Positions 17,270-27,206 are shown, counted from the first letter of the stretch. The stretch: DNA of 64,000 nucleotides from Vicinamibacterales bacterium (GCA_036504215.1 DASXVO010000033.1:62001-126000); one strand, 5' to 3'. Made by a program: numbers and translations. The notes: generated from the letters alone by a model not told the origin.

Positions 17270-18097
17270 CTACAGCGCGAACCGGTCGATGGCCGCCGCC
17301 ACGCCGGCTTCGTCGTGGCCGAGCGTCACGTGCCAGCCGCGCTGCTTCAGCTCTTCCACGGCGTTACCCATCACCACGGGCAGCCCGGCGAACTCCAGCA
17401 TCTCGCGGTCGTTGAAGTTGTCGCCAATCGCCATCACCTCGCCGGAGGTCAGTCCACGGCTGGCCACCCACTCGGCCAGCGTCGCGCCCTTCGTGCAACC
17501 GCCGCGGTTCACGTCCACCAGGGAGAAGTCCCGCGATTCGTACTCGGTGACGGCGATGGCCACCTCGCCGCCGACGGCCAGGGCCCGGACGGTGTCGACC
17601 AGTTCCCGCATGCGGAGGACGGTGCCCGAATACATCACCTGGATCGGGTCCTCGGTGAGGGCGGCCTCGAGCGGGATCGACTCGACGATGAAGTCGCGGT
17701 TCCGGTCGAAGTAGGAACGACGGTGGGGATCGCTCAGATCGAGGCGCTCGTGCACGACCTGCGCTGAGCGCGGGCGATCGAAGACGAGCGCCGTCGCCTC
17801 GCGGAACGCGGCCGTGCCCTCGACCACGATCCTGGCGGTGGCCGCCGGCAGGAGGTGCCGCGCGAGCGTCTCGCCGTTGTGCGCCTTCACGATCGCCCCG
17901 CCACTGACGATGAGGGTGAGCGGCGCGTCGATCGCGTCGATGACCGGCCGCGCGAAATCGAATCGCCGGCCGGTCACGAGCGCCACCTCGATTCCGCGGT
18001 CCGTCGCCCGCCGGATCGCGTCCCGGTTCGCCTCCGGAACGCGCCACTGGCTGTCCAGGAGCGTGCCGTCGACATCGAGGGCGATGAACCGAATCAC
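17270..18097 (-). CDS. HAD-superfamily Cof-type sugar/nucleotide phosphatase
   Basis: 275 residues from a GTG start that overlaps the upstream stop by 4 bases (GTGA), indicating translational coupling. HAD motif I is FIALDVDGTLLDS at the N-terminus (nucleophile Asp8, acid Asp10), motif II is VSGGAIV, the motif III lysine is in GGCTKGATLAEW, and motif IV is MAIGDNFNDREML. The C2-type cap between motifs II and III marks the Cof subfamily, which dephosphorylates small phosphosugars and cofactors. The substrate cannot be assigned. Confidence 0.9.
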   Translation of the reverse strand: MIRFIALDVDGTLLDSQWRVPEANRDAIRRATDRGIEVALVTGRRFDFARPVIDAIDAPLTLIVSGGAIVKAHNGETLARHLLPAATARIVVEGTAAFREATALVFDRPRSAQVVHERLDLSDPHRRSYFDRNRDFIVESIPLEAALTEDPIQVMYSGTVLRMRELVDTVRALAVGGEVAIAVTEYESRDFSLVDVNRGGCTKGATLAEWVASRGLTSGEVMAIGDNFNDREMLEFAGLPVVMGNAVEELKQRGWHVTLGHDEAGVAAAIDRFAL

Positions 18098-19548
18098 TTC
18101 ATGCCCGCCGCGAACCGGGTCCATGGCTTTGTCGGCATGTCGCGCAGCAGGCCCTTCATCCAGCCGTACTCCGGATGCTGCTGGAGGAACGCATCGGCTT
18201 TGAAGTCGGGCGCGCACTGATGGCCCATCGCCGCCCACAGCTGCATCGACGCCGCCATGGTCCCGTCGGCAACCTTCGATTGCACCGTGCCGCCGGGGAA
18301 GTAGGGCGGGTAGTTCCACTCGGGGATGCCGCGCGGCGAACCGTCCACGACACCGCACAGCGACCGTTCGTTCGGACCGTCCTTCTTCTCGATGACGTCA
18401 TACTTGTCGGCCTCGAACTGTTTGGCCACCTCGATGTCGATCCTGCCCTTGAACTGCGCCATGAGCTGTTCCCAGCGCACGCGGCGGGCGTTCGGCGAGC
18501 TGTCCTTCTTCTTCGTATCGAACGTCGTCTCGGCCTTGATGAGCTTCGCGTCCACCGGGAAGTTCGCGCCCACGAAGTACCCGTCCTTCGTCCGGCGAAG
18601 GCTGTGTTCCTTCAGGCCCAGCTCGAACAGCGCAATCTCACCCGTCTTGTTGTCGGCCAGCAGCCAGTCGTTCGCGTAGCCGCCGTTGTTCCCGTCCAGC
18701 ATGATCCGGACGTAGTCGTCGATCGAGTTGCTGTACTGCATCGCCTTGCGCGCCCGCATGAACTCGGGGACGCCGTTCGGATCGAATCCCTCGAAGCCCG
18801 TGATCGTCGTCTCGGTGATCATGATCCCGTTCGAGTTGATCCCGAAGTCGTCGTCGCTGACGATGACACCGGGCAGGCCGTCCATCAGGATCCGGTTCCC
18901 CTTCTCGGGCTTGAGGTCGAAGACGATCTGCCACCTGGAGCCGATCGCGTAATTCGTCCAGTTGTTGTGGGCGATGACGATCTTGCCGTCCTTCGTGTAG
19001 CTGCCCGTCGCCACGAACGCACTGCAGTTACCTGGCGCCTTCTGCGTGGGCGACTTGCCCTGCTGCTTCTCGAGCCACGGCACGTAGTAGTCGGGCAGTT
19101 CTTCGATGGCGTTGAGCGCGATGACGTCCCAGCGGTCTGCCTTGACGCCCTTGGCGGCGAGACCCGCGACGATGCCGTCGATCTCCTGCTGGTACTCGGC
19201 GTCCATCCTCGGCCAGAGCATCTGCTCACCGGCCTGGCGGTAGAACGCCCAGTCCCTTTTGGTCTGGTGCTCCGTGAAGGCGCGGAAGACGCGCAGCAGG
19301 TCCGCCGTTTCGGCGGCGAGCAGATACCCGTGCTGGAAGCCGAGCGTCGCCGGATTGCCCTCGAGGTGCACGAAGATCCAGCCATTCTGTTCGTCGAGGC
19401 GGTAGCTTCCCGTCAGCCGGGTATCGGGCTGCGCCGTCGCGGCGGGAGGCTGGGGCGGCTTGTCGCTGGCCGGCTGCGGGCCGCGGCACGCTGACAGCAC
19501 CAGGCCGATGAGCACGAACGGAAGAACCAGCGCGGAACGTCGCCTCAC
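18094..19548 (-). CDS. C45-type Ntn-hydrolase lipoprotein (phospholipase B-like or acyltransferase-like)
   Basis: 484 residues from a GTG start preceded by GGGAGGTG. The N-terminus ends in a lipobox (LIGLVLSAC), so the mature protein is a lipoprotein. The motif PGNCSAFVATGSYTKDGKIV at about residue 175 carries the Cys expected to become the N-terminal nucleophile after autocleavage, and IVIAHNNWTNY supports the C45/phospholipase B-like fold. Family members hydrolyse or transfer acyl groups from amides; the natural substrate here is unknown. First gene of a unit with the HAD phosphatase and UPF0182 protein. Confidence 0.82.
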   Translation of the reverse strand: MRRRSALVLPFVLIGLVLSACRGPQPASDKPPQPPAATAQPDTRLTGSYRLDEQNGWIFVHLEGNPATLGFQHGYLLAAETADLLRVFRAFTEHQTKRDWAFYRQAGEQMLWPRMDAEYQQEIDGIVAGLAAKGVKADRWDVIALNAIEELPDYYVPWLEKQQGKSPTQKAPGNCSAFVATGSYTKDGKIVIAHNNWTNYAIGSRWQIVFDLKPEKGNRILMDGLPGVIVSDDDFGINSNGIMITETTITGFEGFDPNGVPEFMRARKAMQYSNSIDDYVRIMLDGNNGGYANDWLLADNKTGEIALFELGLKEHSLRRTKDGYFVGANFPVDAKLIKAETTFDTKKKDSSPNARRVRWEQLMAQFKGRIDIEVAKQFEADKYDVIEKKDGPNERSLCGVVDGSPRGIPEWNYPPYFPGGTVQSKVADGTMAASMQLWAAMGHQCAPDFKADAFLQQHPEYGWMKGLLRDMPTKPWTRFAAGMK

Positions 19549-19690
19549 AACACACCTCCCAGAAGGAGTCGGGACCATTTTCCGGGAATCATGACAGAAC
19601 TGTGAGAAGAATGCCTCATCACGAGAAAATCGTCCCGACCCCAATTCTGGCCAGCCTCAGTCCGCCGGGTGCGGGTAGAATCGTGGCGTC

Positions 19691-20812
19691 ATGAGCGGGC
19701 TGCGCCGCATTCTCCACGTGGACATGGACGCCTTTTTCGCGTCCATCGAGCAGCGCGACGATCCCACCCTGCGCGGACGCCCCGTGGCCGTGGGCCGCGA
19801 CCCGTCCGAGCGGGGTGTTGTGGCGGCCGCCAGCTATGAGGCGCGCCGGTTCGGCGTCCACTCCGCCATGCCCACCGCCCACGCGCTGCGGCTCTGCCCC
19901 GCGCTCGTTGTCGTGCCTCCCGACTTCACGCGCTACCGTTCGGTGTCCGCGCTGATCCAGGAGATCTTCCGGTCGGTCACGCCGCTCGTCGAACCGCTCT
20001 CGCTCGACGAAGCCTACCTGGACGTCACCGAGAACGCGTGGCAGGAACCGCTCGGCATGAACGTGGCACGACGCATCAAGGACTGTATCCGCGAGTCCAC
20101 CCGGCTGACCGCGTCGGCGGGCGTCGCACCGAACAAGTTCCTCGCGAAAGTCGCGTCCGGCTGGAAGAAGCCCGACGGCCTGACGGTCGTGGCGCCCGAG
20201 CGCGTCGAGAGCTTCCTGCGCGATCTGCCCGTGGACGCACTGTGGGGAGTGGGCCCGGTCACGGCGCGTCGCCTTCGTGCCATCGGCATCGAGAAGACCG
20301 TGCAGCTGCGCGTGGTCGATCGGGCGGCGCTGCAGCAGGCGGTCGGCAGTGCCGCCGACTGGCTGATTCAGCTCGCGCACGGCGTCGACGATCGTCCGGT
20401 CGAACCGAACCAGCCGTCGAAGTCGTCGGGGACGGAGAACACGTATTCGCAGGACCTTCAGGACATCGGCCGCATCCGGTCCGAAATCGATCAGATGGCA
20501 CGGGAAGGCGCCGGGTGGCTGGAGCGCGAGAACCTTTACGCCCGCACGGTGACGATCAAAGTGCGGTATTCGGACTTCACCACGATCACGCGCAGCCACT
20601 CGGCGTGGCCGGCGACCCGCGAACCGGATCTGATCGCAGGCCGGGCGCTCGACCTGCTCGACCGGACGGAGGCGGGCCAGCGCCCAGTGCGTCTGCTGGG
20701 CGCCAGCGTTCACAACCTCGAAGACTCCCCCGCCGAGGCCCCGTCACGCCGTCGCATCCGGCCGCTGCCGCTCTTCGACAACCTGCCGGACGATTCGATG
20801 GCGGACGGGTAG
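19691..20812 (+). CDS. dinB: DNA polymerase IV (Y family)
   Basis: 373 residues. Catalytic acidic sites are seen in HVDMDAFFASIEQRDDP at the N-terminus and SLDEAYLDVT near residue 100. The fingers motif GRDPSERGVVAAASYEARRFG, the helix-hairpin-helix region (LWGVGPVTARRLRAIGI) and the little-finger domain follow. It carries out error-prone translesion synthesis. No clear LexA box is seen in the 142-base divergent gap with the lipoprotein gene, and there is no obvious C-terminal beta-clamp motif beyond the LPLFDNLPDD tail, which could serve as one (QLxLF-like). Confidence 0.95.
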   Translation: MSGLRRILHVDMDAFFASIEQRDDPTLRGRPVAVGRDPSERGVVAAASYEARRFGVHSAMPTAHALRLCPALVVVPPDFTRYRSVSALIQEIFRSVTPLVEPLSLDEAYLDVTENAWQEPLGMNVARRIKDCIRESTRLTASAGVAPNKFLAKVASGWKKPDGLTVVAPERVESFLRDLPVDALWGVGPVTARRLRAIGIEKTVQLRVVDRAALQQAVGSAADWLIQLAHGVDDRPVEPNQPSKSSGTENTYSQDLQDIGRIRSEIDQMAREGAGWLERENLYARTVTIKVRYSDFTTITRSHSAWPATREPDLIAGRALDLLDRTEAGQRPVRLLGASVHNLEDSPAEAPSRRRIRPLPLFDNLPDDSMADG

Positions 20813-20841
20813 AGACACTCCGCTGCCTGCGCGGTGTCCGT

Positions 20842-21936
20842 CTACTTCTTCACGGGCGGCTTCGGCGGCGGCGGCACGGGGATGACGGGCTTCGGCTTCG
20901 GCGCGCCGAAGCGCACCCGCAGGCCACCGCCCACCTGGAACCCGCCCGCATCCACCGGCACCGACACGCCCTGGCCCGTCGCATCCTTCACGGTGAACGT
21001 GGCCGACGCGCGCGCATAGCGGACGAGTCCGCCCGCGCCGATGTTCGGCGTGAAGAAGTAGCCGACGTCGGCCCCGAGATTGAACCCCCAGGCCGTCTGC
21101 GACGCGTCGGTCGTGTTGCCTCGCACCGAGTTGACGACGTCGTACGGATAGACGTCGGTGAACCCCACCGACCCGGCGAGCGTCTGTTTCACACTGAAGA
21201 CCGACGGCCCGCCGGACACCAGCAGCAGCATCTTCGGCGACAGCGGAATACCCCACGTGCCGACCAGGTGAATGCCGGTCTCGCTGTGCGACGCCTCGAA
21301 CTCCCCGGCCAGCGTCCGGGCTCTGTTGAGATAGAGCGGGTTCGGGAGCGACCCGGCAATCGTCGCCGGGACCGAGTGGGACACGGCCGTGACCGCCGCT
21401 CCGACCGCCAGGTTCCGCCAGACGCGATAGCCGCCGTTCACGTCGACCCCGGGGCCGTTCTTCGCCGGGTAGCCGATGCTGGCCGAGGCGCCCTCGGCGA
21501 AATACGTCCAGGACATTCGTTGATCAATCGCCGAACTGCCGCCCTGATACAGGCCGTTGACGCCGAAATATCCCATGTCCAGCCAGTCGCCCGGCTTCGG
21601 CGCCGGCTTCCGCGCCGCGGCCGGGGCCCCCGGCTTGGCCGGCTGGCTGCCCGTCCGCGCGCTCACCGTCGGCGCCGCGCCCGGCTGCATCTCCACGAGC
21701 GACGCGAGCACGTAGCCTTCCTTCTTCGTCTGCGGATCCCGCACCTTGTACCAGTCGCGGTTCACGTCGAGCACATCGAGCAGGCGGCCCGCTTCCAGTT
21801 GCTGGACGGCGGCCGCCGTCTGGCTCGCGGCGGCGCGCAACACCGCTCCCCCGACCTTGACCTTCACGGTGGCGGCTCCCGCAGGAATCGCCAGCAGCAA
21901 GACGAGCACGAACACGAAAGACGCTCTCTTCAGCAT
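20842..21936 (-). CDS. SH3-domain and outer-membrane beta-barrel protein
   Basis: 364 residues. Signal peptide MLKRASFVFVLVLLLAIPAGA, then a bacterial SH3 domain (residues about 22-85, with AAAVQQLEAGRLLDVLDVN and WYKVRDPQTKKEGYV), a Pro/Ala/Lys linker, and a C-terminal OmpA-like beta-barrel with alternating hydrophobic strands (GVDVNGGYRVWRNLAVGAAV). The protein ends in a Pro-Lys tail (PVPPPPKPPVKK). It probably spans the outer membrane with the SH3 domain towards peptidoglycan. It starts 10 bases after the M4 protease stop, so the two are co-transcribed. Function unknown. Confidence 0.75.
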   Translation of the reverse strand: MLKRASFVFVLVLLLAIPAGAATVKVKVGGAVLRAAASQTAAAVQQLEAGRLLDVLDVNRDWYKVRDPQTKKEGYVLASLVEMQPGAAPTVSARTGSQPAKPGAPAAARKPAPKPGDWLDMGYFGVNGLYQGGSSAIDQRMSWTYFAEGASASIGYPAKNGPGVDVNGGYRVWRNLAVGAAVTAVSHSVPATIAGSLPNPLYLNRARTLAGEFEASHSETGIHLVGTWGIPLSPKMLLLVSGGPSVFSVKQTLAGSVGFTDVYPYDVVNSVRGNTTDASQTAWGFNLGADVGYFFTPNIGAGGLVRYARASATFTVKDATGQGVSVPVDAGGFQVGGGLRVRFGAPKPKPVIPVPPPPKPPVKK

Positions 21937-21946
21937 GGCATTCCTC

Positions 21947-23617
21947 CTAGAACACGCCCACGGCCGACCACGCCTGCGTGACCGCCCGCTCGGCAGCGCT
22001 CCCCGCCCCGTAGAGGCTGGTCGCCGTCGAGATGGTTTTCGCGCGCGCCAGGCTGAACGTCGCATTCGAGGGAAGCGTCGTGAAGCCCTTGAAGAAGATC
22101 TTCTCGATCTGCTCCCGGTTCGCCGCGCCCACGCCCTGCACCGCCAGGCCGGACGTCTTGTTCGTCCCACCCTCGATGGCCAGGTAGAACGCGTGGCTCG
22201 CAATCGTCGAGTTCGTGTGCACGCCGCCGTTGTCCGACGTCCCCGTGTAGCGCTTCGTGAAGTGGTCGGGGTCGCCGAAAATCGACGGATCGGCGAGGCT
22301 GCGGAGGCCCGCCCGGCTGCCGGGTTTGTACGGGGACGGCTTGAACGCGTCCTCGCCCTCGAGATAGTCCGCCTGGAGCACGCCGTTGCCTGGCGACTGG
22401 AAGTAGAACTCCGTGCCGGTTCCCATGATGTCGGAGAACGCCTCATTGAGCGCTCCGGACTCGTTCCGATAGATCAGCCGGGAGGTCAGGCCCGTCACGC
22501 CGTGCGAGATTTCGTGGGCGACGATGTCGAGCGCCGCGGCGAAGTAGTCCACCGACTGGCCTTCGGGCACCGTGTAGTAGTTGCTCGGCAACCCTTCGCC
22601 CAGCACCATCAGGTCCTCGAAGTTCGCCCCGCACGACCCGCAGAAGAATGCGTTGAGCAGGTAGGTCCCCGTCTGGTCCGACGTGTACTTCGCGATGTCC
22701 GCGCGCCTCGCCGGGTGCACCATCGTGTAGATGGGACGCGAATACTGGTAGCCGTGCCGCTTGTAGTAGTAGTCGATCGTGTACCCCACGTAGGTATGCC
22801 CGTCGACGACGACGCTGTCGGTCCAGGTCGAGGCCGTGTTGACGGCGATGTCGCCGGTGACCAATGGGGTGATGCCCTCCGCGATGAGATCCGCCCGGGC
22901 CACGTCGCCCTTGATGTCGTAGCTCCTGATCGCGACCGGACGCATCTGATCCCACGCCTGGAACGTCGTGCCCTGCTGGGTGACGCTCAGCTTCTTCAGG
23001 TCGCCAAGCACACCGTTGCCGGTGACCCCTGTCGCGGTCTGGGTCTGCAAGTCGTTGTACTCCAGCTCGACCACGCCGGTCTGCGCGTTGATGAACAGGA
23101 CCGGTCGCTTCTGGTTGTGGAACGCGGTGAGCCGGTAGGTGAGGACGAAGGACCCGTCGTCGCGCGGCAGGATCGTCAGCGCGGGTCTCAGCCGACCGGA
23201 CGTTGGGATACCGGTCTGGCGCGTGAAGATGCTGACCGCCTCGGCCTCGCTGAGTTTCGGCGTCGTATCCAGAGCCGTCACGGTATAGAGATTGGTGGTC
23301 ACCGAGAGCGTCAGCTTGCCATCCGTCTCACGGATCGCTTCCCCGCCGAAGACCGAGACATTCTGGAAGTACTGGTCGTATCGCTCGTGCCGATGCCCCG
23401 GCACGGTCGAGTCGTCCTGCACCACGCGGAGCCGCAGTTCGTGCTCCCGCTCCATGGCCGTCAGGCGGTCGTCCCACTCTCGGAGCGCCCGTCCGCCATC
23501 GGCAACGACACGCACCGCTCCCCCGCGGCCCGGTTGATCGGAACGCGCGGTCACGAAGACACCGAGCGCGATGACCAGCGTCAGTGCCACGGTCACGACG
23601 CAACTGATTCTACTCAT
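21947..23617 (-). CDS. Secreted M4-family (thermolysin-like) zinc metalloprotease
   Basis: 556 residues. Signal peptide (MSRISCVVTVALTLVIALG), then an FTP/PepSY-type propeptide with typical TKLSEAEAVSIFTRQTGI spacing, then the catalytic domain. The zinc motif HEISH spans residues 368-372 and the third ligand is Glu392 in NEAFSD, exactly 20 residues after His372 as in thermolysin. The transition-state His lies in NGGVHTNSTI. No C-terminal PPC or PKD domain remains. An alternative ATG at 23635 exists. It is co-transcribed with the SH3/barrel protein. Confidence 0.92.
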   Translation of the reverse strand: MSRISCVVTVALTLVIALGVFVTARSDQPGRGGAVRVVADGGRALREWDDRLTAMEREHELRLRVVQDDSTVPGHRHERYDQYFQNVSVFGGEAIRETDGKLTLSVTTNLYTVTALDTTPKLSEAEAVSIFTRQTGIPTSGRLRPALTILPRDDGSFVLTYRLTAFHNQKRPVLFINAQTGVVELEYNDLQTQTATGVTGNGVLGDLKKLSVTQQGTTFQAWDQMRPVAIRSYDIKGDVARADLIAEGITPLVTGDIAVNTASTWTDSVVVDGHTYVGYTIDYYYKRHGYQYSRPIYTMVHPARRADIAKYTSDQTGTYLLNAFFCGSCGANFEDLMVLGEGLPSNYYTVPEGQSVDYFAAALDIVAHEISHGVTGLTSRLIYRNESGALNEAFSDIMGTGTEFYFQSPGNGVLQADYLEGEDAFKPSPYKPGSRAGLRSLADPSIFGDPDHFTKRYTGTSDNGGVHTNSTIASHAFYLAIEGGTNKTSGLAVQGVGAANREQIEKIFFKGFTTLPSNATFSLARAKTISTATSLYGAGSAAERAVTQAWSAVGVF

Positions 23618-23737
23618 GAGAACCTGTGACTCCATTCTGACCGAACGGTCCACGTCCAGTCGCCGGTCATTCTAATCCGGATCGCCGTTCCGTTCACTCG
23701 GGTTGGGGGAAGGAGCGTTGCACGAAAAGAGCGACGG

Positions 23738-24379
23738 TCACTTCGTTCCGGCGCGGAGTCCTGTCGGACAACTCACGCCGGTGCCGCCCAGACCGCAGTA
23801 CCCGCCGGGGTTCTTGGCGAGGTATTGCTGGTGGTAGTCCTCGGCGTAGTAGAACTCCGGCGCCGGCGCGATCTCGGTGGTGATGGCCGCATGGCCCGCC
23901 TCCGACAGGCGGCGCTGGTAGGCGTCGCGCGAGGCCGTCGCGGCCCGGAACTGCCCGTCGTCGAAGGCGAAGATTGCGGACCGGTACTGCGTGCCGATGT
24001 CGTGGCCCTGCCGCATGCCCTGCGTCGGATCGTGATTCTCCCAGAACGTGCGGAGCACGTCTTCGTACGTCACTCGGGATGGATCGAACACGACGAGCAC
24101 GACCTCGGCGTGACCGGTGCCTCCGCTGCACACCTCGCGGTACGTGGGATTCGGCGTGAACCCGCCGGCGTAGCCCACGGCGGTCGTCACCACGCCCGGC
24201 AGTTGCCAGAACTTCCGTTCTGCGCCCCAGAAGCAACCCATGCCGAGGAGCGCCCGCGCGGAGCCCGCCGGAAACGGTGGACGGAGGCCTGCGCCGTTGA
24301 CGAAGTGTGCCTCCGGCACTTCCATCGGCTCCGATCGGCCGGGCAGCGCCTCGCCCGGCGTCGGCATCCGCAGTTTCAT
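23738..24379 (-). CDS. msrA: Peptide-methionine (S)-S-oxide reductase
   Basis: 213 residues. The catalytic motif GMGCFWGAE places the nucleophile Cys at residue 49. Other family blocks are [27 protein letters not shown] and [19 protein letters not shown] with recycling cysteines at the C-terminus ([12 protein letters not shown]). It repairs oxidised methionine. The 40-residue N-terminal extension lacks a convincing signal sequence; an in-frame GTG at 24394 is possible. It is divergent from the HDOD gene. No msrB is adjacent. Confidence 0.94.
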   Translation of the reverse strand: MKLRMPTPGEALPGRSEPMEVPEAHFVNGAGLRPPFPAGSARALLGMGCFWGAERKFWQLPGVVTTAVGYAGGFTPNPTYREVCSGGTGHAEVVLVVFDPSRVTYEDVLRTFWENHDPTQGMRQGHDIGTQYRSAIFAFDDGQFRAATASRDAYQRRLSEAGHAAITTEIAPAPEFYYAEDYHQQYLAKNPGGYCGLGGTGVSCPTGLRAGTK

Positions 24380-24492
24380 CGATTCCAGTCCCACGGTCTT
24401 CTCCCTGCCGGCCCACTTCTGATGATAGCAAAGACCGGACGGCCGCTCTCGATTGACAGGACAGGCCGGGCGTGGTTTCATCAGCCATCCGT

Positions 24493-26064
24493 ATGGATCA
24501 GCCTCCCCCGCCTGCCGTGGAGCGCCTGCTGGCGGCCATCCGCAAGAGCGGAGACTTCCCCGCCATGGCCCGGAGCATCGGCCTCATCAGCACGCTCACC
24601 GCGTCTGAAGCCACATCTTCCGGCCTGCTCGCCGACACGATCCTGCAGGACTACGGCCTGACCCAGAAGGTCCTGCGGCTCGTCAATACGGCGGCGTTCG
24701 CGCAGTACGACGAGGTGACGACGATCACCCGCGCGGTGCTGCTGATGGGATTCGACCGCGTCCGCAGCGTCGCGACCGGCCTGATGCTCTTCGAGCACCT
24801 GGCCAAGCACGCGCGCACGGCCAATCTGGCCGACGTCATGAACATGTCCTTCTACAGCGCGGTCCTCAGCCGGAACATCGCGGAGGACTCGGGCTTCGCG
24901 GATGGCGAGGAAGCGTTCATCAGCGCGCTGTTCCACAAACTCGGGCGGATCCTGGTCGCGTTCTATCTCCCGAAGGAATTCGCCGAGATCCAGGCGGGCG
25001 AGGCCGGAAAGGAACCGGCGACGATCCGGAGCGTGCTGGGGCTGTCGTACGAAGCGATGGGCATCGCCGTGGCGCAGGGTCTGAACCTGCCGGCGAAGCT
25101 CACGGAGAGCATGGTACGCGTGCCAGGCGATGCGTCCAGTCGCGTGCTGAGCCCGGGGGAACGCCTCGGCTGCCTGGCGACGCTGGCGAACGACATCACC
25201 GAAGTCCTGGCTGCGGATGCCGATCCGCACTTCAAGCAGGCCGAGATCGAACGCCTGGTCGGCTCCTACGCCAAGGTGGTCAAGATCGGCAAGAAGATGG
25301 GCGACCTCATCGCCCGGTCGGTCAAGGAACTCAAGGAGTCGTCCTCGACCTTCAAGCTCGAGTTGCCGGGCAGCCGGTTCATCGCGGGGTTCGGGGAGAT
25401 GCGCGCCAAGTCGGTCGTCTCGGCGGCCGGGCGCGCCGCGGGCTTTGCCGAAGCGTCGAGCGCCGGCGCGCTCGTGCCCGATGAGTCCGAGGACCCGTCC
25501 GGCTTGGTGGCTGGCCCGATGCAGCCTGAGACGATCCTCACCAAGGGCCTCCACGAAATCACCTCTCTGCTCGTCGCCGAATACACGCTGGACGATGTGC
25601 TGCGCGTGGTGCTCGAGACGATCTACCGTGCGCTTGGCGTCGAGAGAACGCGTGTGTACTTCCTGCTGAAGGATCCGTCGTTGTCCGTGGCGCGGTTCCG
25701 GTTCGGGTTCGGCCAGTCGGCCACCGAGATGAAGGGCTGGTTCGAGATTCCGATCTCCGGAAGCGAGGATCTGTTCAGTCTTGCGCTCACCGAGCAGAAG
25801 GACATCGTAGTCAAGGATGCGACGGCCATGGAGGTGCTGGCCGCGCTGCCCGATTGGTATACGCGCAACGGCGTCGCCGATCGCTATCTGGTGCTGCTGC
25901 CCCTGGTCGTCGATCAGAAGTCCGTCGGCCTCTTCTACGTGGACGGCGAGAAGGAAGTGCTGCCTCTGCTGACGCCGCCCGTGCTCAATTACCTGAAGGT
26001 GCTGCGCGGCCAGGTCGTCCTGGCCATCAGGCAGAAGGCCACCCGCGCCCCGGGACGACGGTAA
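24493..26064 (+). CDS. HDOD-GAF signalling protein
   Basis: About 523 residues. Residues about 10-270 form an HDOD domain ([38 protein letters not shown]), a degenerate HD fold common in bacterial signalling. A short linker precedes a GAF domain (about 355-510) beginning [35 protein letters not shown]. No output enzyme domain is attached, so it probably acts through protein contacts, for example in cyclic-di-GMP or motility control. Start uncertain: ATG at 24493, or GTG at 24472; neither has a strong ribosome-binding site. Confidence 0.85.
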   Translation: MDQPPPPAVERLLAAIRKSGDFPAMARSIGLISTLTASEATSSGLLADTILQDYGLTQKVLRLVNTAAFAQYDEVTTITRAVLLMGFDRVRSVATGLMLFEHLAKHARTANLADVMNMSFYSAVLSRNIAEDSGFADGEEAFISALFHKLGRILVAFYLPKEFAEIQAGEAGKEPATIRSVLGLSYEAMGIAVAQGLNLPAKLTESMVRVPGDASSRVLSPGERLGCLATLANDITEVLAADADPHFKQAEIERLVGSYAKVVKIGKKMGDLIARSVKELKESSSTFKLELPGSRFIAGFGEMRAKSVVSAAGRAAGFAEASSAGALVPDESEDPSGLVAGPMQPETILTKGLHEITSLLVAEYTLDDVLRVVLETIYRALGVERTRVYFLLKDPSLSVARFRFGFGQSATEMKGWFEIPISGSEDLFSLALTEQKDIVVKDATAMEVLAALPDWYTRNGVADRYLVLLPLVVDQKSVGLFYVDGEKEVLPLLTPPVLNYLKVLRGQVVLAIRQKATRAPGRR

Positions 26065-26086
26065 TCCGGCCCGGCACCCCACCACC

Positions 26087-26242
26087 ATGAGCACCTTCGG
26101 CATCGTCGGCACCGCGCGCACCCCTGGCACCCCCAGCACCTTCGGCACCGTCCGCACCTCCAGCACCCCCAGCACCCCCAGCACCTTCGGCACCGTCCGC
26201 ACCCCCAGCACCCCCAGCACCTTCGGCACCTCCAGCACCTGA
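26087..26242 (+). repeat. 9-bp GC-rich minisatellite upstream of the PfkB kinase
   Basis: About seventeen degenerate copies of a 9-base unit of the form AGCACCTTC / GGCACCGTC / CGCACCCCC, arranged in a higher-order pattern in which AGCACCTTCGGCACCGTC recurs. Because the unit is 9 bases, one frame stays open by chance (a 51-codon Ser-Thr-Pro/Gly-Thr-Val repeat from the ATG at 26087 to TGA at 26240-26242, six bases before the next start). I treat it as a repeat, not a gene. Confidence 0.75.
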
Positions 26243-26247
26243 TTCCC

Positions 26248-27117
26248 ATGTCCCTCCGCCTGCTGGTCATCGGTGACATCGCCTGGGATGTGCTCGTGCG
26301 GCCCGTCGCGGACTTCGTGTGGGGTGCGGACGTCTACGGGTCCGTGGACCTCCTGCCGGGAGGATCGTCGGCCAACGTGGCAGTGTGGGCGCACAGGCTG
26401 GGTGCGCACGTGACGCTGGTCGGCAAGGTCGGCCACGACCGCATGGGACAACTGATGCGGGGCCATCTCGAGGACGAAGGGGTTGCGGAGCGCGTGGCGA
26501 TGGTCCACGGCGAGACCACGCGCATCGGCGTCATCGTCCGGCCCGACGGGGAGCATGCGTTCGTCACCGATCACACGCACCCGCTCCATGTCGAGGCGAC
26601 CGATCTGCCGCTCGCGATGCTCGACCGCACCGATGTCGTCTTCCTGAACGGCTACTCGGTGTTCATGGCGCGGTCGGCGTCCTTCGCCAGACCGCTGTTC
26701 GACGAGGCGCGGAGGCGCGACATCCCGGTGGCGTTCGATCCCTCATCCGCCAGCCTGATCGGCGTGTACGGCGCCGCCCGCCTGCTCGACGAACTCGGCG
26801 CGCTCGACGTCCTCCTCGCCAACGAGGACGAAGCCCGCGCACTGGCGCCTGGCCAGCCGGCCGTGTCACTCCTGTCGCGGGCGCGGCTCGTCGTGATCAA
26901 GCAGGGCGGCCTGGGCGCGACCGCGATCGGGGCGACCGGCACCACCACGGCGCCTGCCGAGTCGATCAGCGCGGTGGACACGACGGGCGCCGGCGACGCG
27001 TTCGACGCCGCGTTCCTCGTGGAGTACGGGCAGCACGGAAACCTCGACGTGGCTCTCGCCGCCGCCAACCATCTCGGCGCCCGCGTCGCCTCGCGCCTCG
27101 GCGCCCAGACGTTGTAG
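26248..27117 (+). CDS. PfkB-family carbohydrate/nucleoside kinase
   Basis: 289 residues, the ribokinase-fold length. The N-terminal pattern VDLLPGGSSANVAVWAHRLG matches family signature 1, and VDTTGAGDAFDAAFLVEYG is signature 2 with the catalytic Asp. It phosphorylates a sugar or nucleoside with ATP. Substrate not assignable: no sugar pathway genes flank it. Start ATG at 26248 immediately after the minisatellite; no Shine-Dalgarno stands out. Confidence 0.88.
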   Translation: MSLRLLVIGDIAWDVLVRPVADFVWGADVYGSVDLLPGGSSANVAVWAHRLGAHVTLVGKVGHDRMGQLMRGHLEDEGVAERVAMVHGETTRIGVIVRPDGEHAFVTDHTHPLHVEATDLPLAMLDRTDVVFLNGYSVFMARSASFARPLFDEARRRDIPVAFDPSSASLIGVYGAARLLDELGALDVLLANEDEARALAPGQPAVSLLSRARLVVIKQGGLGATAIGATGTTTAPAESISAVDTTGAGDAFDAAFLVEYGQHGNLDVALAAANHLGARVASRLGAQTL

Positions 27118-27134
27118 CGTTCGCCGTCATCCAA

Positions 27135-27194
27135 CACAGAGATCGCGGAGGATCGCCGTTGAATACGCCTCGGCGGGCTCTGCGCGCTCTGTGT
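27135..27194. repeat. Inverted repeat between convergent PfkB and permease genes
   Basis: ACACAGAG at 27135-27142 matches CTCTGTGT at 27187-27194, with further GC-rich self-complementary words between (for example GCCGTTGAATACGCC flanked by CGG/CCG). It fills the gap between two convergent genes and probably acts as a bidirectional transcription-end structure. The CACAGAG word resembles intergenic repeats common in bacterial genomes. Confidence 0.45.
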
Positions 27195-27206
27195 CGAATC
27201 CTCCGA

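Noticed and set aside
26087-26242. A 51-residue Ser/Thr/Pro-repeat protein
   Set aside because: A 9-base repeat keeps any frame open; there is no ribosome-binding site and the reverse strand is equally open.
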